A stretch of DNA of 29,941 bases from JAHCHG01 sp038246645. GTDB taxonomy: Bacteria > Acidobacteriota > Blastocatellia > Pyrinomonadales > Pyrinomonadaceae. The notes under the pieces are model-generated. The model was not told the origin of the DNA and made no database searches. It saw only the letters and a list, made by a program, of their open reading frames with translations. Below are positions 1 through 6,902 of this stretch, one piece after another. The stretch lies in NCBI GenBank assembly GCA_038246645.1, contig JBBRVS010000048.1:1-29941 (forward strand), read 5' to 3'. Each line of letters opens with the position of its first letter. Positions within the stretch are counted from its first letter, which is position 1. The translations under genes were made by a program, and so were the position numbers.

Positions 1-222
1 ATATGCTAATGGAAAACCCCCTTCCGGATATTCATTCATAAATTCCCTGTCCGCCCTTACTAACGTGCGGGCTTCTGCTTGAGTGCGGGCTTCTGCGTGA
101 GTGCGGGCTTCTGCTTGAGTGCGGGCTTCTTGCTTGAGTGCGCCCTTACCAAGAACCACAGGCTTCTTTGAATTTTCGAGCAGCTCGGGCGGCGGGTTTT
201 TTCTCCTCGCCACATTGACCAT
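1..222 (-). CDS. Unknown protein, N-terminal part (runs off left edge)
   Basis: A reading frame opens with ATG at 222 and stays open for 74 codons to the window edge; a TAG lies three codons before the ATG. The product begins MVNVARRKNPPPEL and then carries a hexapeptide repeat (unit A-E-A-R-T-Q/H, about four copies, residues 32-54) encoded by the 18-bp tandem repeat at 65-137. After the repeat comes a non-repetitive stretch with the motif REFMNEYPEGGFPL. The repeat is flanked by two similar short segments (coding strand gtaagggcg on both sides), as if it had expanded inside an originally continuous sequence. I do not recognise the family. No Shine-Dalgarno is visible; the start lies 16 bases from a 19-bp palindrome. 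The reality of the frame rests on the repeat staying in phase and on the sensible downstream peptide. Confidence 0.5.
   Translation of the reverse strand, partial: MVNVARRKNPPPELLENSKKPVVLGKGALKQEARTQAEARTHAEARTQAEARTLVRADREFMNEYPEGGFPLAY
65..137. repeat. 18-bp tandem repeat, four copies
   Basis: Plus-strand unit gtgcgggcttctgcttga at 65-82, 83-100 (one substitution, t to g), 101-118 and 119-137 (one extra t). The period is a multiple of three and reads as A-E-A-R-T-Q on the minus strand in the partial gene at 1-222. The copy with the extra base would shift the frame if present alone, but the frame remains open through it with a changed peptide (KQEAR). Confidence 0.9.
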
Positions 223-237
223 TTTACTCTAATTCCG

Positions 238-290
238 CCGGATGATGAAATTCGTCGCGGCTCCCGCTTCGGACGAATTTCATCATCCGG
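238..290. repeat. Perfect 19-bp inverted repeat (palindrome) with 15-nt loop
   Basis: Arms 238-256 and 272-290 are exact reverse complements (ccggatgatgaaattcgtc and its complement), separated by 257-271. It sits exactly between the TAG of the small minus-strand ORF (291-293) and the ATG of the partial gene at 222. Neither strand has a T-tract after the stem, so it does not look like a classical intrinsic terminator. A REP-like dispersed palindrome or an RNA structure upstream of the next gene is possible. Confidence 0.85.
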
Positions 291-446
291 CTATCTTATT
301 TTCAAACTTTTTGCAAAGCGTAAAAATGTAAAATTGTAATCACTGCCTGATCCCCCGAAATCCAAAACTGGTGAATCGATTCGACGGCGTAACTGGCGCG
401 AAACGCCGATCATAAGAGGGCTATCCATGTCATCGTCCTTGCTCAT
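291..446 (-). pseudogene. Small ORF resembling a worn four-helix-bundle (S23-type) protein
   Basis: Minus-strand ORF of 51 codons starting ATG at 446 (MSKDDDMDSPLMIG). The second half contains a QLRR...S...D...G...N..F..F...AKSL pattern that resembles the helix 2/3 region of the four-helix-bundle family (23S rRNA intervening-sequence proteins), where QLRR, SGS..DNIAEG and EF..FL.IAKSS are typical. It is far shorter than the family's usual 110-130 residues and the AEG core is not preserved, so it is more likely a remnant than a working gene. It lies directly downstream of the SUMF1 gene. The DGR accessory protein Avd shares this fold, but this sequence cannot be called Avd. The resemblance is from memory and could be chance. 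Confidence 0.25.
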
Positions 447-475
447 AAAATATGAGTGTAAAAGACTAAAGGATA

Positions 476-1900
476 CTAGAGAGACTTCGCACGGGCAACG
501 ACGCGAAAGCCGAAGTAGTCGTACCGATTCGCGGGCGCGTCCTTGAAGCGGCTGGCAGAGCGGCAGTCGAAACCGACGTAGAGCCACGAACCTCCGCGAA
601 GCACATGCAAATTTGAGTCTCCAATACTCGTATTTACTGAACCATCAACTGATAGATTTTGATAACTCGAATTATAAATATCCTGCACCCATTCCCACAC
701 GTTTCCGTGCATATCGTAAAGCCCAAAGGCATTCGGCTGATAACTTCCGACTTTTACCGTTTTACCAATTCTCGTTCCTTTTGTTGAAGCATAAGGATAT
801 TCACCGTTAAAATTTGCCTGACTTGAATTTAAACTGTTGCCGAATGAAAATGCCGTCGTTGTCCCTGCCCGTGCCGCATATTCCCATTCGGCTTCCGACG
901 GCAGACGATATTCAAAGCCGTCATTCTTCGCATTCAATCTTTTCAGAAAAACCTGAATATCGTCCCGACTGACCTGCTCGACCGGACAATTTCCGCCGCA
1001 GTCTGAAAATTTGCTCGGATTGTCGCTCATTACAGCTTGCCATTCGGCTTGCGTAACTTCAAATTTGCCCATCCAAAACCCGTCTTTGATGGTTACTTTG
1101 CGCTTCGGCGATTCAGCAGAAAACCAACTGCGTTCTGCTGAATCGCTATATTTTTTCGCTTCGTAAAAGACTTCATCAATTTCCGCGTCAGACGAACCCA
1201 TCATAAATTCACCCGCCGGAATATAAACCAAATCCGTACCAATCGAGTTTTTGCGAACCGTTCCCGCCTTTACCGTGCTTGTCGTTTCGAGTTGGCGAAG
1301 TTTGATCCGCGCCGCCGAAGCATTCGCGCCCAACGGAAATTCATTCAAAAAATCCTGAACTTTTGATTTATCGGTCGAGGTTTTGACCGATTCCCAAATC
1401 AATTCTTCGAGCCTGTTTTTTGCAGTTTCGGAATTTATGCCATTGGGAAATTCTTCAAGGAAAAACCTGAAATCCATCTCATTTCTACTGTTTTTCACCA
1501 GATCCCAAGCCCCGTTTTCCTGCGCCGTCTTACTTCTGTCAACGATCCCCGACGGCACGGTTCCGGCTTGCGTCGGCGTATTTTTAACGGTCAAATTAAA
1601 ATAAAAATCGCCCTTAATTGAGGATGAATCCCACGGCACTTGTTTATTGCCCGTCAGCGTCATTACTTCTTCGCGGGTTGATTTAAAGACCTCTTCCAAT
1701 TTCAGATTCGGGCGTTTCAGATTTTTGAGCAGCGCACCCGTAAAAAGCCCGTTGCGCGTTCCTCTGCCGTCCGAAGCTGTCGTTCCGGGCGCGGCGGCAT
1801 ACGCGATATAAGTTCCGGTCGGCGCTATTGACATTGGCAAGACCGCCCGTATCGCCGCTTCCGTTCCAGCCGCGCGCAAACGGATTGTTGCGGCAGGCAT
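476..1900 (-). CDS. Caspase p10 + SUMF1/FGE-sulfatase domain, C-terminal part of a frameshifted gene
   Basis: This frame carries the rest of the caspase-like protein started at 2396. From residue 26 (APTGTYIAYAAAPGT) the p10-type caspase half continues to about residue 103. Two short repeats follow (FLEEFPNG.., FLNEFPLG.., residues 130-205), then a full SUMF1/formylglycine-generating-enzyme-like domain (residues 218-474) with YIPAGEFMMGS, EVTQAEW, RLPSEAEWEYAARAG, GLYDMHGNVWEW and RGGSW...CRSA.R...GFRVV. The first 25 residues are antisense-frame readthrough; an internal ATG at 1834 is the nearest usable start. The repaired fusion with 1683-2396 would be about 639 residues. Such domains in bacteria are mostly non-enzymatic ligand-binding scaffolds. 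The last 35 residues show DGR variable-region features. SUMF1 identity is certain; whether this half is expressed alone is not. Confidence 0.85.
   Translation of the reverse strand: MPAATIRLRAAGTEAAIRAVLPMSIAPTGTYIAYAAAPGTTASDGRGTRNGLFTGALLKNLKRPNLKLEEVFKSTREEVMTLTGNKQVPWDSSSIKGDFYFNLTVKNTPTQAGTVPSGIVDRSKTAQENGAWDLVKNSRNEMDFRFFLEEFPNGINSETAKNRLEELIWESVKTSTDKSKVQDFLNEFPLGANASAARIKLRQLETTSTVKAGTVRKNSIGTDLVYIPAGEFMMGSSDAEIDEVFYEAKKYSDSAERSWFSAESPKRKVTIKDGFWMGKFEVTQAEWQAVMSDNPSKFSDCGGNCPVEQVSRDDIQVFLKRLNAKNDGFEYRLPSEAEWEYAARAGTTTAFSFGNSLNSSQANFNGEYPYASTKGTRIGKTVKVGSYQPNAFGLYDMHGNVWEWVQDIYNSSYQNLSVDGSVNTSIGDSNLHVLRGGSWLYVGFDCRSASRFKDAPANRYDYFGFRVVARAKSL
503..600 (-). other. Candidate DGR variable region in the SUMF1 domain
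   Basis: Between the conserved LRGGSW and FGFRV segments, residues Leu440, Tyr441, Val442, Phe444, Asp445, Ser450, Phe452, Asp454, Tyr460, Asp461 and Tyr462 all use codons of the form NNC. This is the expected product of adenine-directed mutagenesis of AAC codons in a template repeat. The invariant residues between them (Gly443, CRSA, Arg451, APANR) do not follow this rule. The coding strand is poor in A here, whereas Phe codons visible elsewhere in the same domain are TTT. The position, at the very C-terminus of a C-type-lectin-like/FGE fold, is where known DGR targets diversify. Boundaries are approximate. No template repeat or RT is in the window. Confidence 0.65.
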
Positions 1901-2396
1901 CCAAAATTACGATGTTAAATCCATTGTTGGCGGCTTCCATCTGGCGCAAAATCGAATTAACTTCAATCGCATAATCTTCGGTTTCGACCTCGCGGGAGAT
2001 GTCGGCATCTATCGGAATCAGATAGTTTCTGCCGCGCACCTCAACGCCGTGTCCGGCAAAATAAAACAACCCGATGCCTTTCTGCCGTTCGAGCTTCTCG
2101 CCGAACTCGCGGATCAGCCGCCGCATCTGCACCAGATTTGTATCCGTGCCACTGATTACTTCAAAGCCGAGCTTGCCCAAAGCCGCCGCCATATCATTGG
2201 CATCATTAACCGGATTAGCAAGCGGTGAAGCCTTGAGATATTTCCCGTTTCCGATAATCAGGGCAATACGTTTTTCGCTTCCTTCTTCCTGCACGAGTTC
2301 GCGTGTTTGCGCTTTTGCATTCGGCAAAGTTGTCAGAAAAACAGAAAAAAATGTCAAGATTGTAATGAGTTGTTTTTTAAGAGCTAATGTGGACAT
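1683..2396 (-). CDS. Secreted caspase-like (C14) peptidase, N-terminal part of a frameshifted gene
   Basis: Starts MSTLALKKQL at 2396, preceded by an AGGTGA-like ribosome site. Residues 1-30 form a signal peptide with an AKA/Q cleavage site. Residues 41-190 are a caspase-like p20 domain: RIALIIGNGKY, then NPVNDANDM, the catalytic His116 in FYFAGHGVE and Cys168 in LDACRNNPF. After Asn190 the frame loses similarity (SADRNLYRVCRR...) because one base, 1826 (T on the plus strand), appears inserted. Removing it restores GGLANVNAPTGTYIAYA and continues into the frame at 476-1900. It is the last gene of the four-gene minus-strand run, 247 bp after the DUF4384-like gene. Exported caspase-SUMF1 fusions occur in several bacterial phyla; proteolysis of a bound ligand or partner is inference. 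Confidence 0.85.
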   Translation of the reverse strand: MSTLALKKQLITILTFFSVFLTTLPNAKAQTRELVQEEGSEKRIALIIGNGKYLKASPLANPVNDANDMAAALGKLGFEVISGTDTNLVQMRRLIREFGEKLERQKGIGLFYFAGHGVEVRGRNYLIPIDADISREVETEDYAIEVNSILRQMEAANNGFNIVILDACRNNPFARGWNGSGDTGGLANVNSADRNLYRVCRRARNDSFGRQRNAQRAFYGCAAQKSETPESEIGRGL

Positions 2397-2642
2397 TCGA
2401 AATCACCTGTATAATTATTTTGTCGTCATTTTCTACTTATTAGGTTTCAGTGTCAAGAATTTCTTAACAAAAAGAGCGGGCGCAGAGCTGTAGCCCTTCC
2501 AAACCTGTCATTGCCTTTAACTTATCTTTTACAAGTTTATCTTGGGTAAATGTTAAATTTTTATCAAATAACTCAATAAAATAAAAGGTCAGGCAAAAGG
2601 ATTGCTCTACGCCCGCTTTGTATTAAAAACATTTTTATTTTT

Positions 2643-3614
2643 TCATTTTGGCACAGCCTGCATTTGAAAAGGCACGATAAACGGCAGATCGGCTCTGACT
2701 TTTATTTTATAGATCGTCTGCGGAAGCGGTTCTTCCTGCGTCAAAGCCCGCGAATTGCTGTTTGCCGCCTCGGATTCTTCCTGTGTGTAAGCGATTCCGA
2801 TTCCGTCTGCGGCATCGTAAATATCAACTTTTCCGCCCCAATCTTCGAGCCATTTTTCGACCTTGTCGCGGGTAACTTCTTGCGCCCGCAAGCCTAATTC
2901 AATGCCCGGAATTTCGACGGGCGAGATGATTACGGCAAGTTCTTCGCCGGCGTAATCGGCGCGGCGCGGTTTGATCGTAAAATACGGAACGGAATCGGAA
3001 GCCGACGGAATTTCGATCAAACTTCCCGCCACGACGCGATTATCGCCGCCGCGTGTTCTCAAGGTCGGGAAAATAAGCGACGCTTCGCCCGTCGAACCGT
3101 CGGCGTAAAATTCGCGGTTGACGATATACAAAAAACCCGTGCGCGAAGATTCGATGGTAAAACGAACGCGGTCGCCGACTTTGAATTTCGTCGTCGAATT
3201 AACTCTTTCCGCCGTCCAATTTTCTCTTTTCTCGCCTAAAATAACGCTGAACGTCGGCGCATCGTCGTCTTCGTCGCTGATAATCGGTCGCAGCCGCCAG
3301 AATGTGACGCCGAGTTCTTCCGTTTTTAGAATCGTTTTGGCGGTTTGTTTGGCGACATTTACCTGCGTATTAACGCTTTTCACCAGATTGTACCGGCGTT
3401 TTGAATTGGTGACGACCGCGATATTTTTCTTTCTTTTAGCACGACGAACGGGCGGTTTTATTGATATTGAAACTTCCCCGCTCGCCACTTTCGCCCGCTT
3501 TTCCTTGAAATCGAGCGAAGTGATCGAACGCGACGCGGGTTCATCGTCTTGAGCGGACATATTTAAGCCAAAAATCAATAAACAAAAAATCAAGATGAAT
3601 TTATTATTTTTCAT
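2643..3614 (-). CDS. Exported DUF4384-like domain protein
   Basis: 323 residues. A signal peptide occupies residues 1-21 (ILIFCLLIFGLNMSAQ). A basic stretch (PPVRRAKRKK, residues 54-63) is followed by a DUF4384-like domain at about 103-235: GVTFWRLRP, then KFKVGDRVRFTIESSRTGFLYIVNREF, then GEASLIFPTLRTRGGDNRVVAGSLIEIP and FTIKPRRADYAGEELAVII. DUF4384 is a beta-rich domain often found beside or fused to caspase-like peptidases in exported proteins; no activity is known. It lies between two caspase-like genes on the same strand (130 bp after the upstream one, 246 bp before the next). It is a plausible partner or regulator of them. No clear Shine-Dalgarno is visible; the start is chosen by the signal peptide. 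Confidence 0.75.
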   Translation of the reverse strand: MKNNKFILIFCLLIFGLNMSAQDDEPASRSITSLDFKEKRAKVASGEVSISIKPPVRRAKRKKNIAVVTNSKRRYNLVKSVNTQVNVAKQTAKTILKTEELGVTFWRLRPIISDEDDDAPTFSVILGEKRENWTAERVNSTTKFKVGDRVRFTIESSRTGFLYIVNREFYADGSTGEASLIFPTLRTRGGDNRVVAGSLIEIPSASDSVPYFTIKPRRADYAGEELAVIISPVEIPGIELGLRAQEVTRDKVEKWLEDWGGKVDIYDAADGIGIAYTQEESEAANSNSRALTQEEPLPQTIYKIKVRADLPFIVPFQMQAVPK

Positions 3615-3744
3615 AATTTTTTAATTAAGCAGAGAAGAAAGAGTTTTAAGATATTATGAAAGTTCTAAAAACTCCTTTAAATAAAGAACCAACTTCAGTT
3701 TAGGTGATTTCTTATATTTTCCATTTTCCATTTTCCATTGGTGC

Positions 3745-5028
3745 TTATTTTGCCGCAAAAGCCAGTGTTAAATTGGTGTTTGCGCCCGGCAAAGCTCGCG
3801 GATTTTGTTTGAAGGCGGTTTCCTTTTGCACGGCGGCGCGGGTGAACTGGAAAATCTCGCCCGTTGTGATAAAACCGTCTTTATTTAAATCGGCTTTTCC
3901 CTTTAAGCCTTCGAGCAATGCCCACGTAAAAACGCCGTGATTTCCCCATTTTGCCGATTCCTGCGAAACTTCGTTGACATCCGACGAAGTTAAGATGGCG
4001 CGTCCGGTTTCCTTGAAAAGCTGATTTGTCAGATAAAAATTGGAAATATTATTTTCGTCGCCCTCCTGCACGAGGTCTCTGCCGGACACGATTGATTTCG
4101 TTTTTTGATTGACACCCGCACTGTGGCAGGTATCAATCATCGTCACGACTCGTTCGGCTTTGACCTGCGTGTCGAGAAATAATTTTAATTCATTCATCGG
4201 AAATGCCGTGCGCGACATATCCACGACCTTTGAATCATTGAGCAGAAAATATAGATTCTGCGATGCAAGCGGATCGGGCGCACCGTGTCCGGCGATGAAA
4301 ATAAAAACCAGATCACCGGCGCGGGCGCGTTTGCCGATGTCGCTCAAAGCCGACCGCAGCGCGCCGAGCGTCGCGTCTTTATTGAGCAGGAGTTTTATGT
4401 CAGCGCTTGAAAATGCGCCGCCCGCCGGGGTTTTCAGAAAATCGGCGACCGCCTGCGCGTCATCATCCGCGTATTGCAGACTTTTTAAACCCGCATCGGT
4501 AAATTGATATTCCGAAACGCCGACAACGACCGCGTATTTTTTTCCGCCAAATTTTTCAGGTTTGCCGTTTGTCCAATCATTTTTTTCGGAGGCGGCGTTT
4601 TTATCGCCCAGAATCACGACGTATGATGCATAAAATTCACGTTTTGTGCGGTCGGTCGCTTTGATCTCGACGATATTTTTGCCCGGCTGCATTTCAAAAC
4701 CGCTGATCCGGTCTTTGCTCTCGAAACAGGTCACGACCTTGCCCTGCGCGTCGCGCGTTTTTTCGCAGCCGCGATTTACGCCCTCGCCGTTGATCGTAAT
4801 AATAATATCGCCGTAACCTATATTCCGCTCGAAAGGTTCGAGAATGCGGAATCTGATTGACGGAACCGTCTTTGCCGGAAGCCGGATCACGGGCGCGGTA
4901 TAGCGCATCGCGGAAGTTTCGGGCAATTCTAAAATAAACGGCTCACGTGATGTCTGGGCAAGAATTAAATTTGAAAACAATAAAAATGTAAATATCGAAA
5001 GTAAGATTTTCGGGATTTCGAGTTTCAT
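3745..5028 (-). CDS. Secreted caspase-like (C14) peptidase with EF-hand-like loop
   Basis: 427 residues. Signal peptide 1-25 (LLFSNLILAQ). Residues 45-140 look like an Ig/cadherin-type beta domain with a Cys pair (Cys88, Cys101). The caspase-like domain begins at KYAVVVGVSEY (164) and has YADDDAQAVADFL, catalytic His248 in FIAGHG and Cys301 in MIDTCHSAG. A p10-like part with ILTSSDVNEVSQES and HGVFTWALLEGLKGKAD follows. Residues 380-391 (D-L-N-K-D-G-F-I-T-T-G-E) fit the 12-residue EF-hand calcium loop. The protein is complete and intact, unlike the neighbouring caspase-SUMF1 gene. It lies 101 bp downstream of the M48 gene with a strong hairpin between, so it probably has its own promoter. Substrate unknown. 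Confidence 0.88.
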   Translation of the reverse strand: MKLEIPKILLSIFTFLLFSNLILAQTSREPFILELPETSAMRYTAPVIRLPAKTVPSIRFRILEPFERNIGYGDIIITINGEGVNRGCEKTRDAQGKVVTCFESKDRISGFEMQPGKNIVEIKATDRTKREFYASYVVILGDKNAASEKNDWTNGKPEKFGGKKYAVVVGVSEYQFTDAGLKSLQYADDDAQAVADFLKTPAGGAFSSADIKLLLNKDATLGALRSALSDIGKRARAGDLVFIFIAGHGAPDPLASQNLYFLLNDSKVVDMSRTAFPMNELKLFLDTQVKAERVVTMIDTCHSAGVNQKTKSIVSGRDLVQEGDENNISNFYLTNQLFKETGRAILTSSDVNEVSQESAKWGNHGVFTWALLEGLKGKADLNKDGFITTGEIFQFTRAAVQKETAFKQNPRALPGANTNLTLAFAAK

Positions 5029-5053
5029 AAATTTTTTGATTTTGGATAAAAAA

Positions 5054-5121
5054 GTTTAGAGTAACGCTTTTAAGCGTAAAAATATCGCGACATTTTCACG
5101 CTTAAAAGCGTTACTCTAAAC
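5054..5121 (-). terminator. 24-bp perfect palindrome, likely terminator of the M48 gene
   Basis: Arms 5054-5077 and 5098-5121 are exact reverse complements; past one mismatch, five more pairs extend the stem inward to an 8-base loop. Read on the minus strand the stem begins 8 bases after the M48 stop codon and is followed by six T residues, which fits an intrinsic terminator. Each arm also contains acgctt..aagcgt, itself foldable, so the element could form a cruciform. The length is more than a terminator needs, so a dispersed palindromic repeat is an alternative. Confidence 0.65.
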
Positions 5122-5129
5122 CGTTTTTC

Positions 5130-6902
5130 TTATTGACGGCGACCCGGTTTTTTGACCGGCGGGGTCGTCGTTTGCGTTGGTGTCTGCTGAACCGTAGCGG
5201 CGGTTGTCGGAACGGCTTGTTCGGTCGTCGAACTCGCGACGGTTTTGACGTTTCCGACCGGAACTGCGCTCCAGTCCGTTTCGCCCGCTTGCTGCATATA
5301 ATCGTAGATCATATCCATATTCGGCGGAACCGCGCCGCCGTTCATTCTCTGAAACAAGACGACATATTGTTTCAGATCATTGGTGATTTCCTTGATATTA
5401 TTGGTCGTGCGTCCGCTCATTTTGGTCAGCGCGACGTAGAGCCGCGATTGCGGAACCGCGCCGCGTTTATCGAGCGAAATCGCTTTGGCGAAAAGCTGCA
5501 TTGCTTTTTCCTTTTCGCCGGGTTTGCGGGCGGTTAATTTTAAAACTTTTCCGTAATAAAAATATCCGAGCGGATCGTCGGAACGAATCGAGATTGATTC
5601 GCTCAGGTTTCGTTCGGCGAGTTTATACATATCGTAATAAAAGGCGATCACGCCGTTGTCGCGTTTGAGCGTTGCCATAATATTTTCAAATTCGCCGTCG
5701 CCCGCCATAATTTCGCCGTTTTGCAATTTGAGTTTGATATCATCGCTCATCGCCGCTTCGTTTCTGGTGACGGCTTTGATGACGACCGCCGAATTGCGGT
5801 CAATTCCGAGCGATTTGCCGGTTTTATCTTTTCCGTAATAATTTCCGCGCATATTGCTTGCGCCGACCAATGTCCGGCTTAAGCGATCAGATGGCGTGGC
5901 GGCAACGAGCGAATTAACCATTTTGATTCTTTCGGTTGATCTTTGAGAATCGGCAAATTCTTCGAGCGCAATGCGCGGGTCTTCATCGGTTGCTTCCTTC
6001 AAAGTTTCATAAAATGTCTGAACTTCGCGCACGTCGTAATTGCGGTTGAGCATATACTCCATCGCTAATTTGTCGGATTCGTCTTCCTGCGCCAACGCCC
6101 ACGTAAAGGTTTTGCGGTCAACGAGTTTGACGAGATATTGCGAAAGAGCCGCGCCGATCATCGCACCGCTGAAGGCATCGCCGACGCTTTTGCCGCCGAA
6201 CGCGCCGAACAGTCCGCCGCCGATTGCCCCGACGATTCCGGCTTTTCGTTCCTGATCTTTGACCTCTTCCTGAATATATTGCGCGACCATCACATCTTCC
6301 TTCCAATGGTCTTTTTCAACGTGGGCGATTTCGTGCGAAAGCGTGTAGGCAAGTTGCGCTTCGTTATCAATCAGCGAAAGCAATCCGGTCGAAATATAAA
6401 CCGTTCCGGTCGAAAGCGAACGCGCACTCGGCATCGGATCGAGCAAAATCTTAAAACCGTAGCGTTTATCCGAATTTGCCGGAACAAGCGATTGACCGAC
6501 GCGGTTGACGTAATCCTGCGCCAGAAGATTATCGTAAAGCGTGTCGTCTTTTTGAATCTTATCGCCGGTGTTGGTTAAAACTTCGTCATTGGAATCCATC
6601 GTGTTGATTTCAAACGCATATTTGGCGTGTTCGCGCCGCAGACGTTTGTATTCCAGTTCGACATCTTCTTTGAAATCAGTGTTTTCACCGTATCTTTTCG
6701 AGGCTTTTTCGCGGGCTTCTTCGTATTTACGAATCTGTTTTTCAGTCCGCTTTTCATCTTTGTCGTTTCGTTTTTCTTCTTTCTTTTCGTTTTTTTCCCG
6801 TTCTTTTCGCTGTTTTTCGGTTTCCTGACCTAACGCCAGCGTCGGCATCATCAATGCGAAAATGAATAACAACATTGTAATTTTGATGGATATTTTGTTC
6901 AT
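5130..6902 (-). CDS. Exported M48-family metallopeptidase with TPR-like C-terminus
   Basis: 590 residues. Signal peptide 1-25 (ALMMPTLALGQ). A highly charged Lys/Glu/Arg coiled-coil segment spans residues 28-95. The M48 domain holds HEIAH at 190-194 in the context LAYTLSHEIAHVEKDHW and a third-ligand motif E273xxxD277. A glycine-rich hydrophobic segment (AGIVGAIGGGLFGAFGG, residues 221-237) lies between them. The C-terminal part (about 420-530) resembles TPR helices (DPLGYFYYGKVLKLTARKPGEKEKAMQLFAKAISLD), and the tail is Thr/Pro/Gln-rich. This is the layout of BepA/YfgC-like periplasmic chaperone-proteases, but family membership beyond M48 is not certain. Start supported by AGGAG at 6910-6914, seven bases upstream. 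First gene of the minus-strand run. Confidence 0.88.
   Translation of the reverse strand: MNKISIKITMLLFIFALMMPTLALGQETEKQRKEREKNEKKEEKRNDKDEKRTEKQIRKYEEAREKASKRYGENTDFKEDVELEYKRLRREHAKYAFEINTMDSNDEVLTNTGDKIQKDDTLYDNLLAQDYVNRVGQSLVPANSDKRYGFKILLDPMPSARSLSTGTVYISTGLLSLIDNEAQLAYTLSHEIAHVEKDHWKEDVMVAQYIQEEVKDQERKAGIVGAIGGGLFGAFGGKSVGDAFSGAMIGAALSQYLVKLVDRKTFTWALAQEDESDKLAMEYMLNRNYDVREVQTFYETLKEATDEDPRIALEEFADSQRSTERIKMVNSLVAATPSDRLSRTLVGASNMRGNYYGKDKTGKSLGIDRNSAVVIKAVTRNEAAMSDDIKLKLQNGEIMAGDGEFENIMATLKRDNGVIAFYYDMYKLAERNLSESISIRSDDPLGYFYYGKVLKLTARKPGEKEKAMQLFAKAISLDKRGAVPQSRLYVALTKMSGRTTNNIKEITNDLKQYVVLFQRMNGGAVPPNMDMIYDYMQQAGETDWSAVPVGNVKTVASSTTEQAVPTTAATVQQTPTQTTTPPVKKPGRRQ

Noticed and set aside
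65..137. CRISPR-like array
   Set aside because: The 18-bp units are directly adjacent with no spacers and keep a reading frame; this is a coding tandem repeat.
1..475. DGR template repeat
   Set aside because: I looked for a second copy of the conserved flanks (gcggaggttcgtgg and the GFRV-coding end) next to the variable region and elsewhere by eye and saw none; it must lie outside the window if it exists.
1823..1832. Programmed frameshift site
   Set aside because: No slippery heptamer or downstream structure is apparent; a plain one-base insertion explains it.
2475..2617. 14-bp inverted repeat with one mismatch in the gap before the caspase-SUMF1 gene
   Set aside because: Arms 115 bp apart and short; could be chance, and no element shape is visible around it.
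3118..3552. Plus-strand ORF of 144 codons
   Set aside because: Antisense to the DUF4384-like gene, low-complexity Ser/Leu-rich product without family features; a shadow frame.
3717..3737. Three copies of ttttcca as a regulatory repeat
   Set aside because: Short low-complexity run just downstream of a stop codon; no evidence of function.
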